From: Antedon bifida
Lineage: Eukaryota > Echinodermata > Crinoidea > Comatulida > Antedonidae
Assembly: GCA_963402885.1 (NCBI GenBank)
Contig: OY727099.1
Coordinates: forward strand, 17,007,001-17,071,000
Direction: 5' to 3'
Length of the DNA: 64,000 nt
A program made the translations under genes and the position numbers. Each line of letters begins with the position of its first letter. The stretch's first letter is position 1. Positions 1 through 13,131 of this stretch are shown piece after piece. The notes beneath the pieces are model-generated. The model was not told where the DNA came from, did not search any database, and saw only the letters and a program-made list of their open reading frames with translations.

Positions 1-2870
1 CTAAAACGTCTCCAAATACGATATTAAGCTATTGTATGCACTTTGATGTTTTTGTGTGAAAAGTTTTTTCGAAATGCACAAAATTGTCTAAAACGTCTCA
101 AAATGCGATTTGGAACTCTTTTGTGCACTTTGATGTTTTTGTGTAACCAAGTTTCATCGAAATGCACAAAATGGTCTAAAACGTCTCCAAATGCGATTTG
201 AAGCTATTTTGTGCACTTTAATGTTTTGTGTGAAAAGTTTTATCGAAATGCTCAAAATTGTCTAAAACGGTTTCAAATGTGATTTTAAGCACTTTGATAT
301 TTTTGTGTAATCAAGTTTTTTCGAAATGCACAAAATGGTCTAAAACGTCTCCAAATGCGATTTGAAGCTATTTTGTGCACTTTGATGTTTTGTGTAATGA
401 AACGCACAAAATGGTCTAAAACGTCTCCAAATGCGATTTGAAGCTATTTTGTGCACTTTGTTGTTTTGTGTGAAAAGTTTCATTGAAATTCACAAAATGG
501 TCTAAAACGTCTCCAAATACGATATTAAGCTATTGTATGCACTTTGATGTTTTTGTGTGAAAAGTTTTTTCGAAATTCACAAAATGGTCTAAAACGTCTC
601 CAAATGCGATTTGGAACTCTTTTGTGCACTTTGATGTTTTGTGTAATGAAACGCACAAAATGGTCTAAAACGTCTCCAAATACGATAATAAGCTGTTGTA
701 TGAACATTGATGTTTTTGTGTGAAAAGTTTCATCGAAATGCACAAAATGGTCTAAAACGTCTCCAAATACGATATTAAGCTATAGTATGCACTTTGTTGT
801 TTTTTTTGTGAAAAGTTTTATCGAAATGCACAAAATGGTCTAAAACGTCTCCAAATGCGATTTGAAGCTATTTTTTGCACTTTGATGTTTTTGTGTGAAA
901 AGTTTTATCGAAATGCACAAAATGGTCTAAAACGTCTCCAAATGCGATTTGGAACTATTTTGTGCACTTTGATGTTTTTGTGGAACCAAGTTTCATCGAA
1001 ATGCACAAAATGGTCTAAAACGTCTCCAAATGCGATTTGAAGCTATTTTGTGCATTTTAATGTTTTGTGTGAAAAGTTTTATCGAAATGCTGAAAATGGT
1101 CTAAAACGGTTTCAAATGTGATTTTAAGCACTTTGATATTTTTGTGTAATCAAGTTTTTTCGAAATGCACAAAACGGTCTAAAACGTCTCCAAATGCGAT
1201 TTGAAGCTATTTTGTGCACTTTGATGTTTTGTGTAATGAAACGCACAAAATGGTCTAAAACGTCTCCAAATGCGATTTGAAGCTATTTTGTGCACATTGA
1301 TGTTTTTGTGTGAAAAGTTTCATCGAAATGCACAAAATGGTCTAAAACGTCTCCAAATACGATATTAAGCTATTGTATGCACTTTGTTGTTTTTGTGTGA
1401 AAAGTTTCATCGAAATGCACAAAATGGTCTAAAACGTATACAAATGCGATTTGAAGCTATTTTGTGCACTTTGATGTTTTGTGTTAAAAGTTTCATCGAA
1501 ATGCACAAAATGGTCTAAATGTCTCCAAATACGATATTAAGCTATTGTATGCACTTTGATGTTTTTGTGTGAAAAGTTTTTTCGAAATGCACAAAATGGT
1601 CTAAAACGTCTCCAAATACGATTTGGAACTCTTTTGTGCACTTTGATGTCTTTGTGTAACCAAGTTTCATCGATATGCACAAAATGGTCTAAAACGTCTC
1701 CAATTGCGATTTGAAGCTATTTTGTGCACTTTAATGTTTTGTGTGAAAAGTTTTATCGAAATGCTCAAAATGGTCTAAAACGGTTTCAAATGTGATTTTA
1801 AGCACTTTGATATTTTTGTTTAATCAGGTTTTTTCGAAATGCACAAAATGGTCTAAAACGTCTCCAAATGCGATTTGAAGATATTTTATGCACATTGATG
1901 TTTTTGTGTGAAAAGTTTCATCGAAATGCACAAAATGGTCTAAAACGTTTCCAAATGCGATTTGAAGCTATTTTGTGTACTTTGATGTTTTGTGTTAAAA
2001 GTTTCATCGAAATGCACAAATTGGACTAAAACGTCTCCAAATACGATATTAAGCTATTGTATGCACTTTGATGTTTTTGTGTGAAAAGTTTTAACGAAAT
2101 GCACAAAATGGTCTAAAACGTCTCCAAATCCGTTTTGAAGCTATTCTAAGCACTTTGGTGTTTTTATGTTAACAAGTTTTTTCGAAATACTCAAAATGTT
2201 CTAAAACGGTTTCAAATGTGATTTTAAGCACTTTGATGTTTTTGTGTAACTAAGTTTCATCGAAATGCACAAAATGGTCTAAAACGTCTGCAAATGCGAT
2301 TTGAAGCTATTTTGTGCACTTTGATGTTTTGTGTGAAAAGTTTCATCGAAATGCACAAAATGGTCAAAAACGTCTCCAAATACGATAATAAGCTGTTGTA
2401 TGCACATTGATGTTTTTGTGTGAAAAGGTTTATCGAAATGCACAAAATGGTCTAAAACGTCTCCAAATACGATATTAAGCTATTGTATGCACTTTGATGT
2501 TTTTGTGTGAAAAGTTTCATCGAAATGCACAAAATGGTCTAAAACGTATACAAATGCGATTTGAAGCTATTTTGTGCACTTTGATGTTTTGTGTTAAAAG
2601 TTTCATCGAAATGCACAAAATGGTCTAAACGTCTCCAAATACGATATTAAGCTATTGTATGCACTTTGATGTTTTTGTGTGAAAAGTTTTTTCGAAATGC
2701 ACAAAATGGTCTAAAACGTCTCCAAATACGATTTGGAACTCTTTTGTGCACTTTGATGTCTTTGTGTAACCAAGTTTCATCGATATGCACAAAATGGTCT
2801 AAAACGTCTCCAATTGCGATTTGAAGCTATTTTGTGCACTTTGATGTTTTGTGTGAAAAGTTTTATCGAA
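1..2870 (+). repeat. Satellite 1 higher-order repeat, copy A (partial)
   Basis: This block matches 10076-13030 monomer by monomer, at an offset of 10075 bp in its first part and 10161 bp in its later part. The 86-bp change of offset shows one monomer gained or lost between copies. The match fades near 2870, where the following monomer order differs. The left end is cut by the window edge. Confidence 0.8.
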
Positions 2871-3543
2871 ATGCACAAAATGGTCTAAAACGTCTGCAAA
2901 TGCGATTTGAAGCTATTTTGTGCACTTTAATGTTTTGTGTAAAAAGTTTTATCGAAATGCTCAAAATGGTCTAAAACGGTTCAAATGTGATTTTAAGCAA
3001 TTTGATATTTTTGTGTAATCAAGTTTCATCGAAATGCACAAAATGGTCTAAAACGTCTACAAATGCGATTTGAAGCTATTTTGTGCACTTTGATGTTTTG
3101 TGTAATGAAACGCACAAAATGGTCTAAAACGTCTCCAAATGCGATTTGAAGCTATTTTGTGCACTTTTATGTTTTGTGTGAAAAGTTTCATCGAAATGCA
3201 CAAAATGGTCTAAGACGTCTCCAAATACGATATTAAGCTATTGTATGCACATTGATGTTTTTGTGTGAAAAGTTTTTTTCGAAATGCACAAAATGGTCTA
3301 AAACGTCTCCAAATGCGATTTGGAACTCTTTTGTGCACTTTGATGTCTTTGTGTAACCAAGTCTCATCGATATGCACAAAATGGTCTAAAACGTCTCCAA
3401 ATGCGATTTGAAGCTATTTTGTGCACTTTAATGTTTTGTGTGAAAAGTTTTATCGAAATGCTCAAAATGGTCTAAAACGGTTTCAAATGTGATTTTAAGC
3501 ACTTTGATATTTTTGTTTAATCAAGTTTTTTCGAAATGCACAA

Positions 3544-4250
3544 AATGGTCTAAAACGTCTCCAAATGCGATTTGAAGATATTTTATGTACATTGATGTTT
3601 TTGTGTGAAAAGTTTCATCGAAATGCACAAAATGGTCTAAAACGTCTCCAAATGCGATTTGAAGCTATTTTGTGCACTTTGATGTTTTGTGTTAAAAGTT
3701 TCATCGAAATGCACAAATTGGTCTTTAAACGTCTCCAAATACGATATTAAGCTATTGTATGCACTTTCATGTTTTTGTGTGAAAAGTTTTAACGAAATGC
3801 ACAAAATGGTCTAAAACGTCTCCAAATCCGTTTTGTAGGTATTCTAAGCACTTTGGTGTTTTTATGTTAACAAGTTTTTTAGTAATGCTCAAAATGGTCT
3901 AAAACGTCTCCAAATGCGATTTGAAGATATTTTATGTACATTGATGTTTTTGTGTGAAAAGTTTCATCGAAATGCACAAAATGGTCTAAAACTTCTCCAA
4001 ATGCGATTTGAAGCTATTTTGTGCACTTTGATGTTTTGTGTTAAAAGTTTCATCGAAATGCACAAATTGGTCTTTAAACGTCTCCAAATACGATATTAAG
4101 CTATTGTATGCACTTTCATGTTTTTGTGTGAAAAGTTTTAACGAAATGCACAAAATGGTCTAAAACGTCTCCAAATCCGTTTTGAAGGTATTCTAAGCAC
4201 TTTGGTGTTTTTATGTTAACAAGTTTTTTAGAAATGCTCAAAATGTTCTA
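3544..4250 (+). repeat. Local 349-bp (four-monomer) duplication in satellite 1
   Basis: A four-monomer block carrying the rare variant GAAGATATTTTATGTACATTG occurs at about 3565 and again 349 bp later at about 3914, followed both times by the same TCTTTAAACGTCTCC variant. This is a recent local duplication within the array. The boundaries are approximate. Confidence 0.65.
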
Positions 4251-7200
4251 AAACGGTTTCAAATGTGATTTTAAGCACTTTGATGTTTTTGTGTAATCAA
4301 GTTTCATCAAAATGCACAAAATGGTCTAAAACGTCTCCAAATGCGATTTGAAGCTATTTTGTGCACTTTGATGTTTTGTGTGAAAAGTTTCATCGAAATG
4401 CACAAAATGGTCTAAAACGTCTCCAAATACTATATTAAGCTATTGTATGCACTTTGATGTTTTTGAGTGAAAAGTTTTTTCGAAATGCTCAAAATGGTCT
4501 AAAACGTCTCCAAATGCGATTTGGAGCTCTTTTGTGCACTTTGATGTTTTGTGTCAAAAGTTTTATAGAAATGCTCGAAATGGTCTAAAACGGTTTCAAA
4601 TGTGATTTTAAGCACTTTGATGTTTTTGTGTAACTAAGTTTCATCGAAATGCACAAAATGGTCTAAAACGTCTGCAAATGCGATTTGAAGATATTTTATG
4701 CAATTTGATGGTTTTGTGTGAAAAGTTTCATCGAAATGCACAAAATGGTCAAAAACGTCTCCAAATACGATAATAAGCTGTTGTATGCACATTGATGTTT
4801 TTGTGTGAAAAGTTTCATCGAAATGCACAAAATGGTCTAAAACATCTCCAAATACGATATTAAGCTATTGTATGCACTTTGTTGTTTTTGTGTGGAAAGT
4901 TTCATCGAAATGCACAAAATGGTCTAAAACGTCTCCAAATGCGATTTGAAGCTATTTTATGCACTTTTATGTTTTGTGTGAAAAGTTTCATCGAAATGCA
5001 CAAAATGGTATAAAACGTCTCCAAATACGATATTAAGCTATTGTATGCACTTTGATGTTTTTGTGTGAAAAGTTTTTTCGAAATGCACAAAATGGTCTAA
5101 AACGTCTCCAAATGCGATTTGGAACTCTTTTGTGCACTTTGATGTTTTTGTGTAACCAAGTTTCATCGAAATGCACAAAATGGTCTAAAACGTCTCCAAA
5201 TGCGATTTGAAGCTATTTTGTGCACTTTAATGTTTTGTGTGAAAAGTATTTTCGAAATGCACAAAATGGTTTAAAACGTCTCCAAATGCGATTTGAAGCT
5301 ATTTTGTGCACTTTGATGTTTTGTGTAATGAAACGCACAAAATGGTCTAAAACGTCTCCAAATGCGATTTGAAGCTAATTTGTGCACTTTGTTGTTTTGT
5401 GTGAAAAGTTTCATCGAAATGCACAAAATTGTCTAAAACGTCTCCAAATACGATATTAAGCTATTGTATGCACCTTGTTGTTTTTGTTTGAAAAGTTTCA
5501 TCGAAATGCTCAAAATGGTTTAAAACGTCTCCAAATCCGTTTTTAAGCTATTCTAAGCACTTTAATGTTTTGTGTTAAAAGTTTCATCGAAATGCACAAA
5601 TTGCACTTTGCTTTGATATTTTTGTGTAATCAAGTTTTTTCGAAATGCACAAAATGGTCTAAAACGTCTCCAAATGCGATATTAAGCTATTGTATGCACT
5701 TTGATGTTTTTGTGTGAAAAGTTTTAACGAAATGCACAAAATGGTCTAAAACGTCTGCAAATCCGTTTTGAAGGTATTCTAAGCACTTTAGTGTTTTTGA
5801 GTGAAAAGTTTTTTCGAAATACTCAAAATGGTCTAAAACGTCTACAAATGCGATTTGGAGATCTTTTGTGCACTTTGATGTTTTGTGTCAAAAGTTTTAT
5901 AGAAATGCTCGAAATGGTCTAAAACGGTTTCAAATGTGATTTTAAGTACTTTGATGTTTTTGTGTAACTAAGTTTCATCGAAATGCACAAAATGGTCTAA
6001 AACGTCTGCAAATGCGATTTGAAGATATTTTATGTACTTTGATTGTTTTGTGTGAAAAGTTTCATCGAAATGCACAAAATGGTCAAAAAAGTCTCCAAAT
6101 ACGATAATAAGCTGTTGTATACACATTGATGTTTTTGTGTGAAAAGTTTCATCGAAATGCACAAAATGGTCTAAAACGTCTCAAAATACGATATTAAGCT
6201 ATTGTATGCACTTTGTTGTTTTTGTTTGAAAAGTTTCATCGAAATGCACAAAATGGTCTAAAACGTCTCCAAATGCGATTTGAAGCTATTTTATGCACTT
6301 TTATGTTTTGTGTGAAAAGTTTCATCTAAATGCACAAAATGGTCTAAAACGTCTCCAAATACGATATTAAGCTATTGTATGCACTTTGATGTTTTTGTGT
6401 GAAAAGTTTTTTCGAAATGCACAAAATGGTCTAAAAAGTCTCCAAATGCGATTTGAAGATATTTTATGCACTTTAATGTTTTGTGTGAAAAGTTTTATCG
6501 AAATGCTCAAAATGGTCTAAATCGGTTTCAAATGTGATTTTAAGATATTTTATGCACTTTGATGGTTTTGTGTGAAAAGTTTCATCGAAATGCACAAAAT
6601 GGTCAAAAACGTCTCCAAATACGATAATAAGCTGTTGTATGCACATTGATGTTTTTGTGTGAAAAGTTTCATCGAAATGCACAAAATGGTCTAAAACGTC
6701 TGCAAATGCGATTTGAAGCAAATTTGTGCACTTTGATGTTTTGTGTTAAAAGTTTCATCGAAATGCACAAATTGGTCTAAAACGTCTCCAAATACGATAT
6801 TAAGCTATTGTATGCACTTTGATGTTTTTGTGTGAAAAGTTTTTTCTAAATGCTCAAAATGGTCTAAAACGTCTCCAAATGCGATTAGGAGCTCTTTTGT
6901 GCACTTTGATGTTTTGTGTCAAAAGTTTTATAGAAATGCTCGAAATGGTCTAAAACGGTTTCAAATGTGATTTTAAGAACTTTGATGTTTTTGTGTAACT
7001 AAGTTTCATCGAAATGCACAAAATGGTCTAAAACGTCTGCAAATGCGATTTGAAGCTATTTTGTGCACTTTAATGTTTTGTGTGAAAAGTTTTATCGAAA
7101 TGCTCAAAATGGTCTAAAAAGGTTTGAAATGTGATTTTAAGCACTTTGATATTTTTGTGTTATCAAGTTTCATCGAAATGCACAAAATGGTCTAAAACGT

Positions 7201-8042
7201 CTGCAAATGCGATTTGAAGCTATTTTGTGCACTTTGATGGTTTTGTGTGAAAAGTTTCATCGAAATGCACAAAATGGTCAAAAACGTCTCCAAATGCGAT
7301 AATAAGCTGTTGTATGCACATTGATGTTTTTGTTTGAAAAGTTTCATCGAAATGCACAAAATGGTCTAAAACGTATCCAAATACGATATTAAGCTATTGT
7401 ATGCACTTTGTTGTTTTTGTGTGAAAAGTTTCATCGAAATGCACAAAATGGTCTAAAATGTCTCCAAATGCGATTTGAAGCTATTATTTTTGTGCATTTT
7501 TATGTTTTGGGTGAAAAGTTTCATCGAAATGCACAAGATTGTCTAAAACGTCTCTAAATACGATATTAAGCTATTGTATGCACTTTGATGTTTTTGTGTG
7601 AAAAGTTTTTTCGAAATGCACAAAATGGTCTAAAACGTCTCCAAGTGCGATTTGGAACTCTTTTGTGCACTTTGATGTTTTTGTGTAACCAAGTTTCATC
7701 GAAATGCACAAAATGGTCTAAAACGTCTCCAAATGCGATTTGAAGCTATTTTGTGCACTTTAATGTTTTGTGTGAAAAGTTTTATCAAAATGGTCTAAAA
7801 CGGTTTCAAATGTGATTTGGAACTCTTTTGTGCACTTTGATGTTTTGTGTAATGAAACGCACAAAATGGTCTAAAACATCTCCAAATGCGATTTGAAGCT
7901 ATTTTGTGCACTTTGATGTTTTGTGTGAAAAGTTTCATCGAAATGCACAAAATGGTCTAAAACGTCTCCAAATGCGATTTTAAGCTATTTTGTGCACTTT
8001 TATGTTTTGTGTGAAAAGTTTCATCGAAATGCACAAAATGGT

Positions 8043-10075
8043 CTAAAACGTCTCCAAATACGATATTAAGCTATTGTATGCACTTTGATGTTTTTGTGTG
8101 AAAAGTTTTTTCGAAATGCACAAAATTGTCTAAAACGTCTCAAAATGCGATTTGGAACTCTTTTGTGCACTTTGATGTTTTTGTGTAACCAAGTTTCATC
8201 GAAATGCACAAAATGGTCTAAAACGTCTCCAAATGCGATTTGAAGCTATTTTGTGCACTTTAATGTTTTGTGTGAAAAGTTTTATCGAAATGCTCAAAAT
8301 TGTCTAAAACGGTTTCAAATGTGATTTTAAGCACTTTGATATTTTTGTGTAATCAAGTTTTTTCGAAATGCACAAAATGGTCTAAAACGTCTCCAAATGC
8401 GATTTGAAGCTATTTTGTGCACTTTGATGTTTTGTGTAATGAAACGCACAAAATGGTCTAAAACGTCTCCAAATGCGATTTGAAGCTATTTTGTGCACTT
8501 TGTTGTTTTGTGTGAAAAGTTTCATTGAAATTCACAAAATGGTCTAAAACGTCTCCAAATACGATATTAAGCTATTGTATGCACTTTGATGTTTTTGTGT
8601 GAAAAGTTTTTTCGAAATTCACAAAATGGTCTAAAACGTCTCCAAATGCGATTTGGAACTCTTTTGTGCACTTTGATGTTTTGTGTAATGAAACGCACAA
8701 AATGGTCTAAAACGTCTCCAAATACGATATTAAGCTATTGTATGCACTTTGATGTTTTTGTGTGAAAAGTTTTTTCGAAATGCACAAAATGGTCTAAAAC
8801 GTCTCCAAATGCGATAATAAGCTGTTGTATGCACATTGATGTTTTTGTTTGAAAAGTTTCATCGAAATGCACAAAATGGTCTAAAACGTCTCCAAATACG
8901 ATATTAAGCTATTGTATGCACTTTGTTGTTTTTTTTGTGAAAAGTTTTATCGAAATGCACAAAATGGTCTAAAACGTCTCCAAATGCGATTTGAAGCTAT
9001 TTTTTGCACTTTTATGTTTTGTGTGAAAAGTTTCATCGAAATGCACAAAATGGTCTAAAACGTCTCCAAATACGATATTAAGCTATTGTATGCACTTTGA
9101 TGTTTTTGTGTGAAAAGTTTTATCGAAATGCACAAAATGGTCTAAAACGTCTCCAAATGCGATTTGGAACTATTTTGTGCACTTTGATGTTTTTGTGGAA
9201 CCAAGTTTCATCGAAATGCACAAAATGGTCTAAAACGTCTCCAAATGCGATTTGAAGCTATTTTGTGCATTTTAATGTTTTGTGTGAAAAGTTTTATCGA
9301 AATGCTCAAAATGGTCTAAAACGGTTTCAAATGTGATTTTAAGCACTTTGATATTTTTGTGTAATCAAGTTTTTTCGAAATGCACAAAACGGTCTAAAAC
9401 GTCTCCAAATGCGATTTGAAGCTATTTTGTGCACTTTGATGTTTTGTGTAATGAAACGCACAAAATGGTCTAAAACGTCTCCAAATGCGATTTGAAGCTA
9501 TTTTGTGCACATTGATGTTTTTGTGTGAAAAGTTTCATCGAAATGCACAAAATGGTCTAAAACGTCTCCAAATACGATATTAAGCTATTGTATGCACTTT
9601 GTTGTTTTTGTGTGAAAAGTTTCATCGAAATGCACAAAATGGTCTAAAACGTATACAAATGCGATTTGAAGCTATTTTGTGCACTTTGATGTTTTGTGTT
9701 AAAAGTTTCATCGAAATGCACAAAATGGTCTAAACGTCTCCAAATACGATATTAAGCTATTGTATGCACTTTGATGTTTTTGTGTGAAAAGTTTTTTCGA
9801 AATGCACAAAATGGTCTAAAACGTCTCCAAATACGATTTGGAACTCTTTTGTGCACTTTGATGTCTTTGTGTAACCAAGTTTCATCGATATGCACAAAAT
9901 GGTCTAAAACGTCTCCAATTGCGATTTGAAGCTATTTTGTGCACTTTGATGTTTTGTGTGAAAAGTTTTATCGAAATGCTCAAAATGGTCAAAAATGTCT
10001 CCAAATGCGATTTTAAGCTATTTTGTGCACTTTTATGTTTTGTGTGAAAAGTTTCATCGAAATGCACAAAATGGT
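8043..10075 (+). repeat. Satellite 1 higher-order repeat, copy B (internally shortened)
   Basis: It begins with the same monomer order as positions 1, 10076 and 13132 and ends where copy C begins. It is about 2.03 kb instead of 3056 bp, so it lacks roughly one kilobase of monomers found in copies C and A. It also has an extra ~87-bp monomer near 8700-8800. Boundaries were set by matching landmarks by eye. Confidence 0.7.
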
Positions 10076-13000
10076 CTAAAACGTCTCCAAATACGATATT
10101 AAGCTATTGTATGCACTTTGATGTTTTTGTGTGAAAAGTTTTTTCGAAATGCACAAAATTGTCTAAAACGTCTCAAAATGCGATTTGGAACTCTTTTGTG
10201 CACTTTGATGTTTTTTTGTAACCAAGTTTCATCGAAATGCACAAAATGGTCTAAAACGTCTCCAAATGCGATTTGAAGCTATTTTGTGCACTTTAATGTT
10301 TTGTGTGAAAAGTTTTATCGAAATGCTCAAAATTGTCTAAAACGGTTTCAAATGTGATTTTAAGCACTTTGATATTTTTGTGTAATCAAGTTTTTTCGAA
10401 ATGCACAAAATGGTCTAAAACGTCTCCAAATGCGATTTGAAGCTATTTTGTGCACTTTGATGTTTTGTGTAATGAAACGCACAAAATGGTCTAAAACGTC
10501 TCCAAATGCGATTTGAAGCTATTTTGTGCACTTTGTTGTTTTGTGTGAAAAGTTTCATTGAAATTCACAAAATGGTCTAAAACGTCTCCAAATACGATAT
10601 TAAGCTATTGTATGCACTTTGATGTTTTTGTGTGAAAAGTTTTTTCGAAATTCACAAAATGGTCTAAAACGTCTCCAAATGCGATTTGGAACTCTTTTGT
10701 GCACTTTGATGTTTTGTGTAATGAAACGCACAAAATGGTCTAAAACGTCTCCAAATACGATAATAAGCTGTTGTATGAACATTGATGTTTTTGTGTGAAA
10801 AGTTTCATCGAAATGCACAAAATGGTCTAAAACGTCTCCAAATACGATATTAAGCTATAGTATGCACTTTGTTGTTTTTTTTGTGAAAAGTTTTATCGAA
10901 ATGCACAAAATGGTCTAAAACGTCTCCAAATGCGATTTGAAGCTATTTTTTGCACTTTTATGTTTTGTGTGAAAAGTTTCATCGAAATGCACAAAATGGT
11001 CTAAAACGTCTCCAAATACGATATTAAGCTATTGTATGCACTTTGATGTTTTTGTGTGAAAAGTTTTATCGAAATGCACAAAATGGTCTAAAACGTCTCC
11101 AAATGCGATTTGGAACTATTTTGTGCACTTTGATGTTTTTGTGGAACCAAGTTTCATCGAAATGCACAAAATGGTCTAAAACGTCTCCAAATGCGATTTG
11201 AAGCTATTTTGTGCATTTTAATGTTTTGTGTGAAAAGTTTTATCGAAATGCTGAAAATGGTCTAAAACGGTTTCAAATGTGATTTTAAGCACTTTGATAT
11301 TTTTGTGTAATCAAGTTTTTTCGAAATGCACAAAACGGTCTAAAACGTCTCCAAATGCGATTTGAAGCTATTTTGTGCACTTTGATGTTTTGTGTAATGA
11401 AACGCACAAAATGGTCTAAAACGTCTCCAAATGCGATTTGAAGCTATTTTGTGCACATTGATGTTTTTGTGTGAAAAGTTTCATCGAAATGCACAAAATG
11501 GTCTAAAACGTCTCCAAATACGATATTAAGCTATTGTATGCACTTTGTTGTTTTTGTGTGAAAAGTTTCATCGAAATGCACAAAATGGTCTAAAACGTAT
11601 ACAAATGCGATTTGAAGCTATTTTGTGCACTTTGATGTTTTGTGTTAAAAGTTTCATCGAAATGCACAAAATGGTCTAAATGTCTCCAAATACGATATTA
11701 AGCTATTGTATGCACTTTGATGTTTTTGTGTGAAAAGTTTTTTCGAAATGCACAAAATGGTCTAAAACGTCTCCAAATACGATTTGGAACTCTTTTGTGC
11801 ACTTTGATGTCTTTGTGTAACCAAGTTTCATCGATATGCACAAAATGGTCTAAAACGTCTCCAATTGCGATTTGAAGCTATTTTGTGCACTTTAATGTTT
11901 TGTGTGAAAAGTTTTATCGAAATGCTCAAAATGGTCTAAAACGGTTTCAAATGTGATTTTAAGCACTTTGATATTTTTGTTTAATCAGGTTTTTTCGAAA
12001 TGCACAAAATGGTCTAAAACGTCTCCAAATGCGATTTGAAGATATTTTATGCACATTGATGTTTTTGTGTGAAAAGTTTCATCGAAATGCACAAAATGGT
12101 CTAAAACGTTTCCAAATGCGATTTGAAGCTATTTTGTGTACTTTGATGTTTTGTGTTAAAAGTTTCATCGAAATGCACAAATTGGACTAAAACGTCTCCA
12201 AATACGATATTAAGCTATTGTATGCACTTTGATGTTTTTGTGTGAAAAGTTTTAACGAAATGCACAAAATGGTCTAAAACGTCTCCAAATCCGTTTTGAA
12301 GCTATTCTAAGCACTTTGGTGTTTTTATGTTAACAAGTTTTTTCGAAATACTCAAAATGTTCTAAAACGGTTTCAAATGTGATTTTAAGCACTTTGATGT
12401 TTTTGTGTAACTAAGTTTCATCGAAATGCACAAAATGGTCTAAAACGTCTGCAAATGCGATTTGAAGCTATTTTGTGCACTTTGATGTTTTGTGTGAAAA
12501 GTTTCATCGAAATGCACAAAATGGTCAAAAACGTCTCCAAATACGATAATAAGCTGTTGTATGCACATTGATGTTTTTGTGTGAAAAGGTTTATCGAAAT
12601 GCACAAAATGGTCTAAAACGTCTCCAAATACGATATTAAGCTATTGTATGCACTTTGATGTTTTTGTGTGAAAAGTTTCATCGAAATGCACAAAATGGTC
12701 TAAAACGTATACAAATGCGATTTGAAGCTATTTTGTGCACTTTGATGTTTTGTGTTAAAAGTTTCATCGAAATGCACAAAATGGTCTAAACGTCTCCAAA
12801 TACGATATTAAGCTATTGTATGCACTTTGATGTTTTTGTGTGAAAAGTTTTTTCGAAATGCACAAAATGGTCTAAAACGTCTCCAAATACGATTTGGAAC
12901 TCTTTTGTGCACTTTGATGTCTTTGTGTAACCAAGTTTCATCGATATGCACAAAATGGTCTAAAACGTCTCCAATTGCGATTTGAAGCTATTTTGTGCAC

Positions 13001-13131
13001 TTTGATGTTTTGTGTGAAAAGTTTTATCGAAATGCTCAAAATGGTCAAAAATGTCTCCAAATGCGATTTTAAGCTATTTTGTGCACTTTTATGTTTTGTG
13101 TGAAAAGTTTCATCGAAATGCACAAAATGGT
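10076..13131 (+). repeat. Satellite 1 higher-order repeat, copy C (3056 bp)
   Basis: Identical monomer strings recur exactly 3056 bp downstream (for example 10600 to 13656, and 12418 to 15474). A 3056-bp period is about 35 monomers. I noticed only a few substitutions between copies C and D, for example TTTTTTTGTAACC at 10210 against TTTTTGTGTAACC in copy D, so the duplication is recent. Confidence 0.85.
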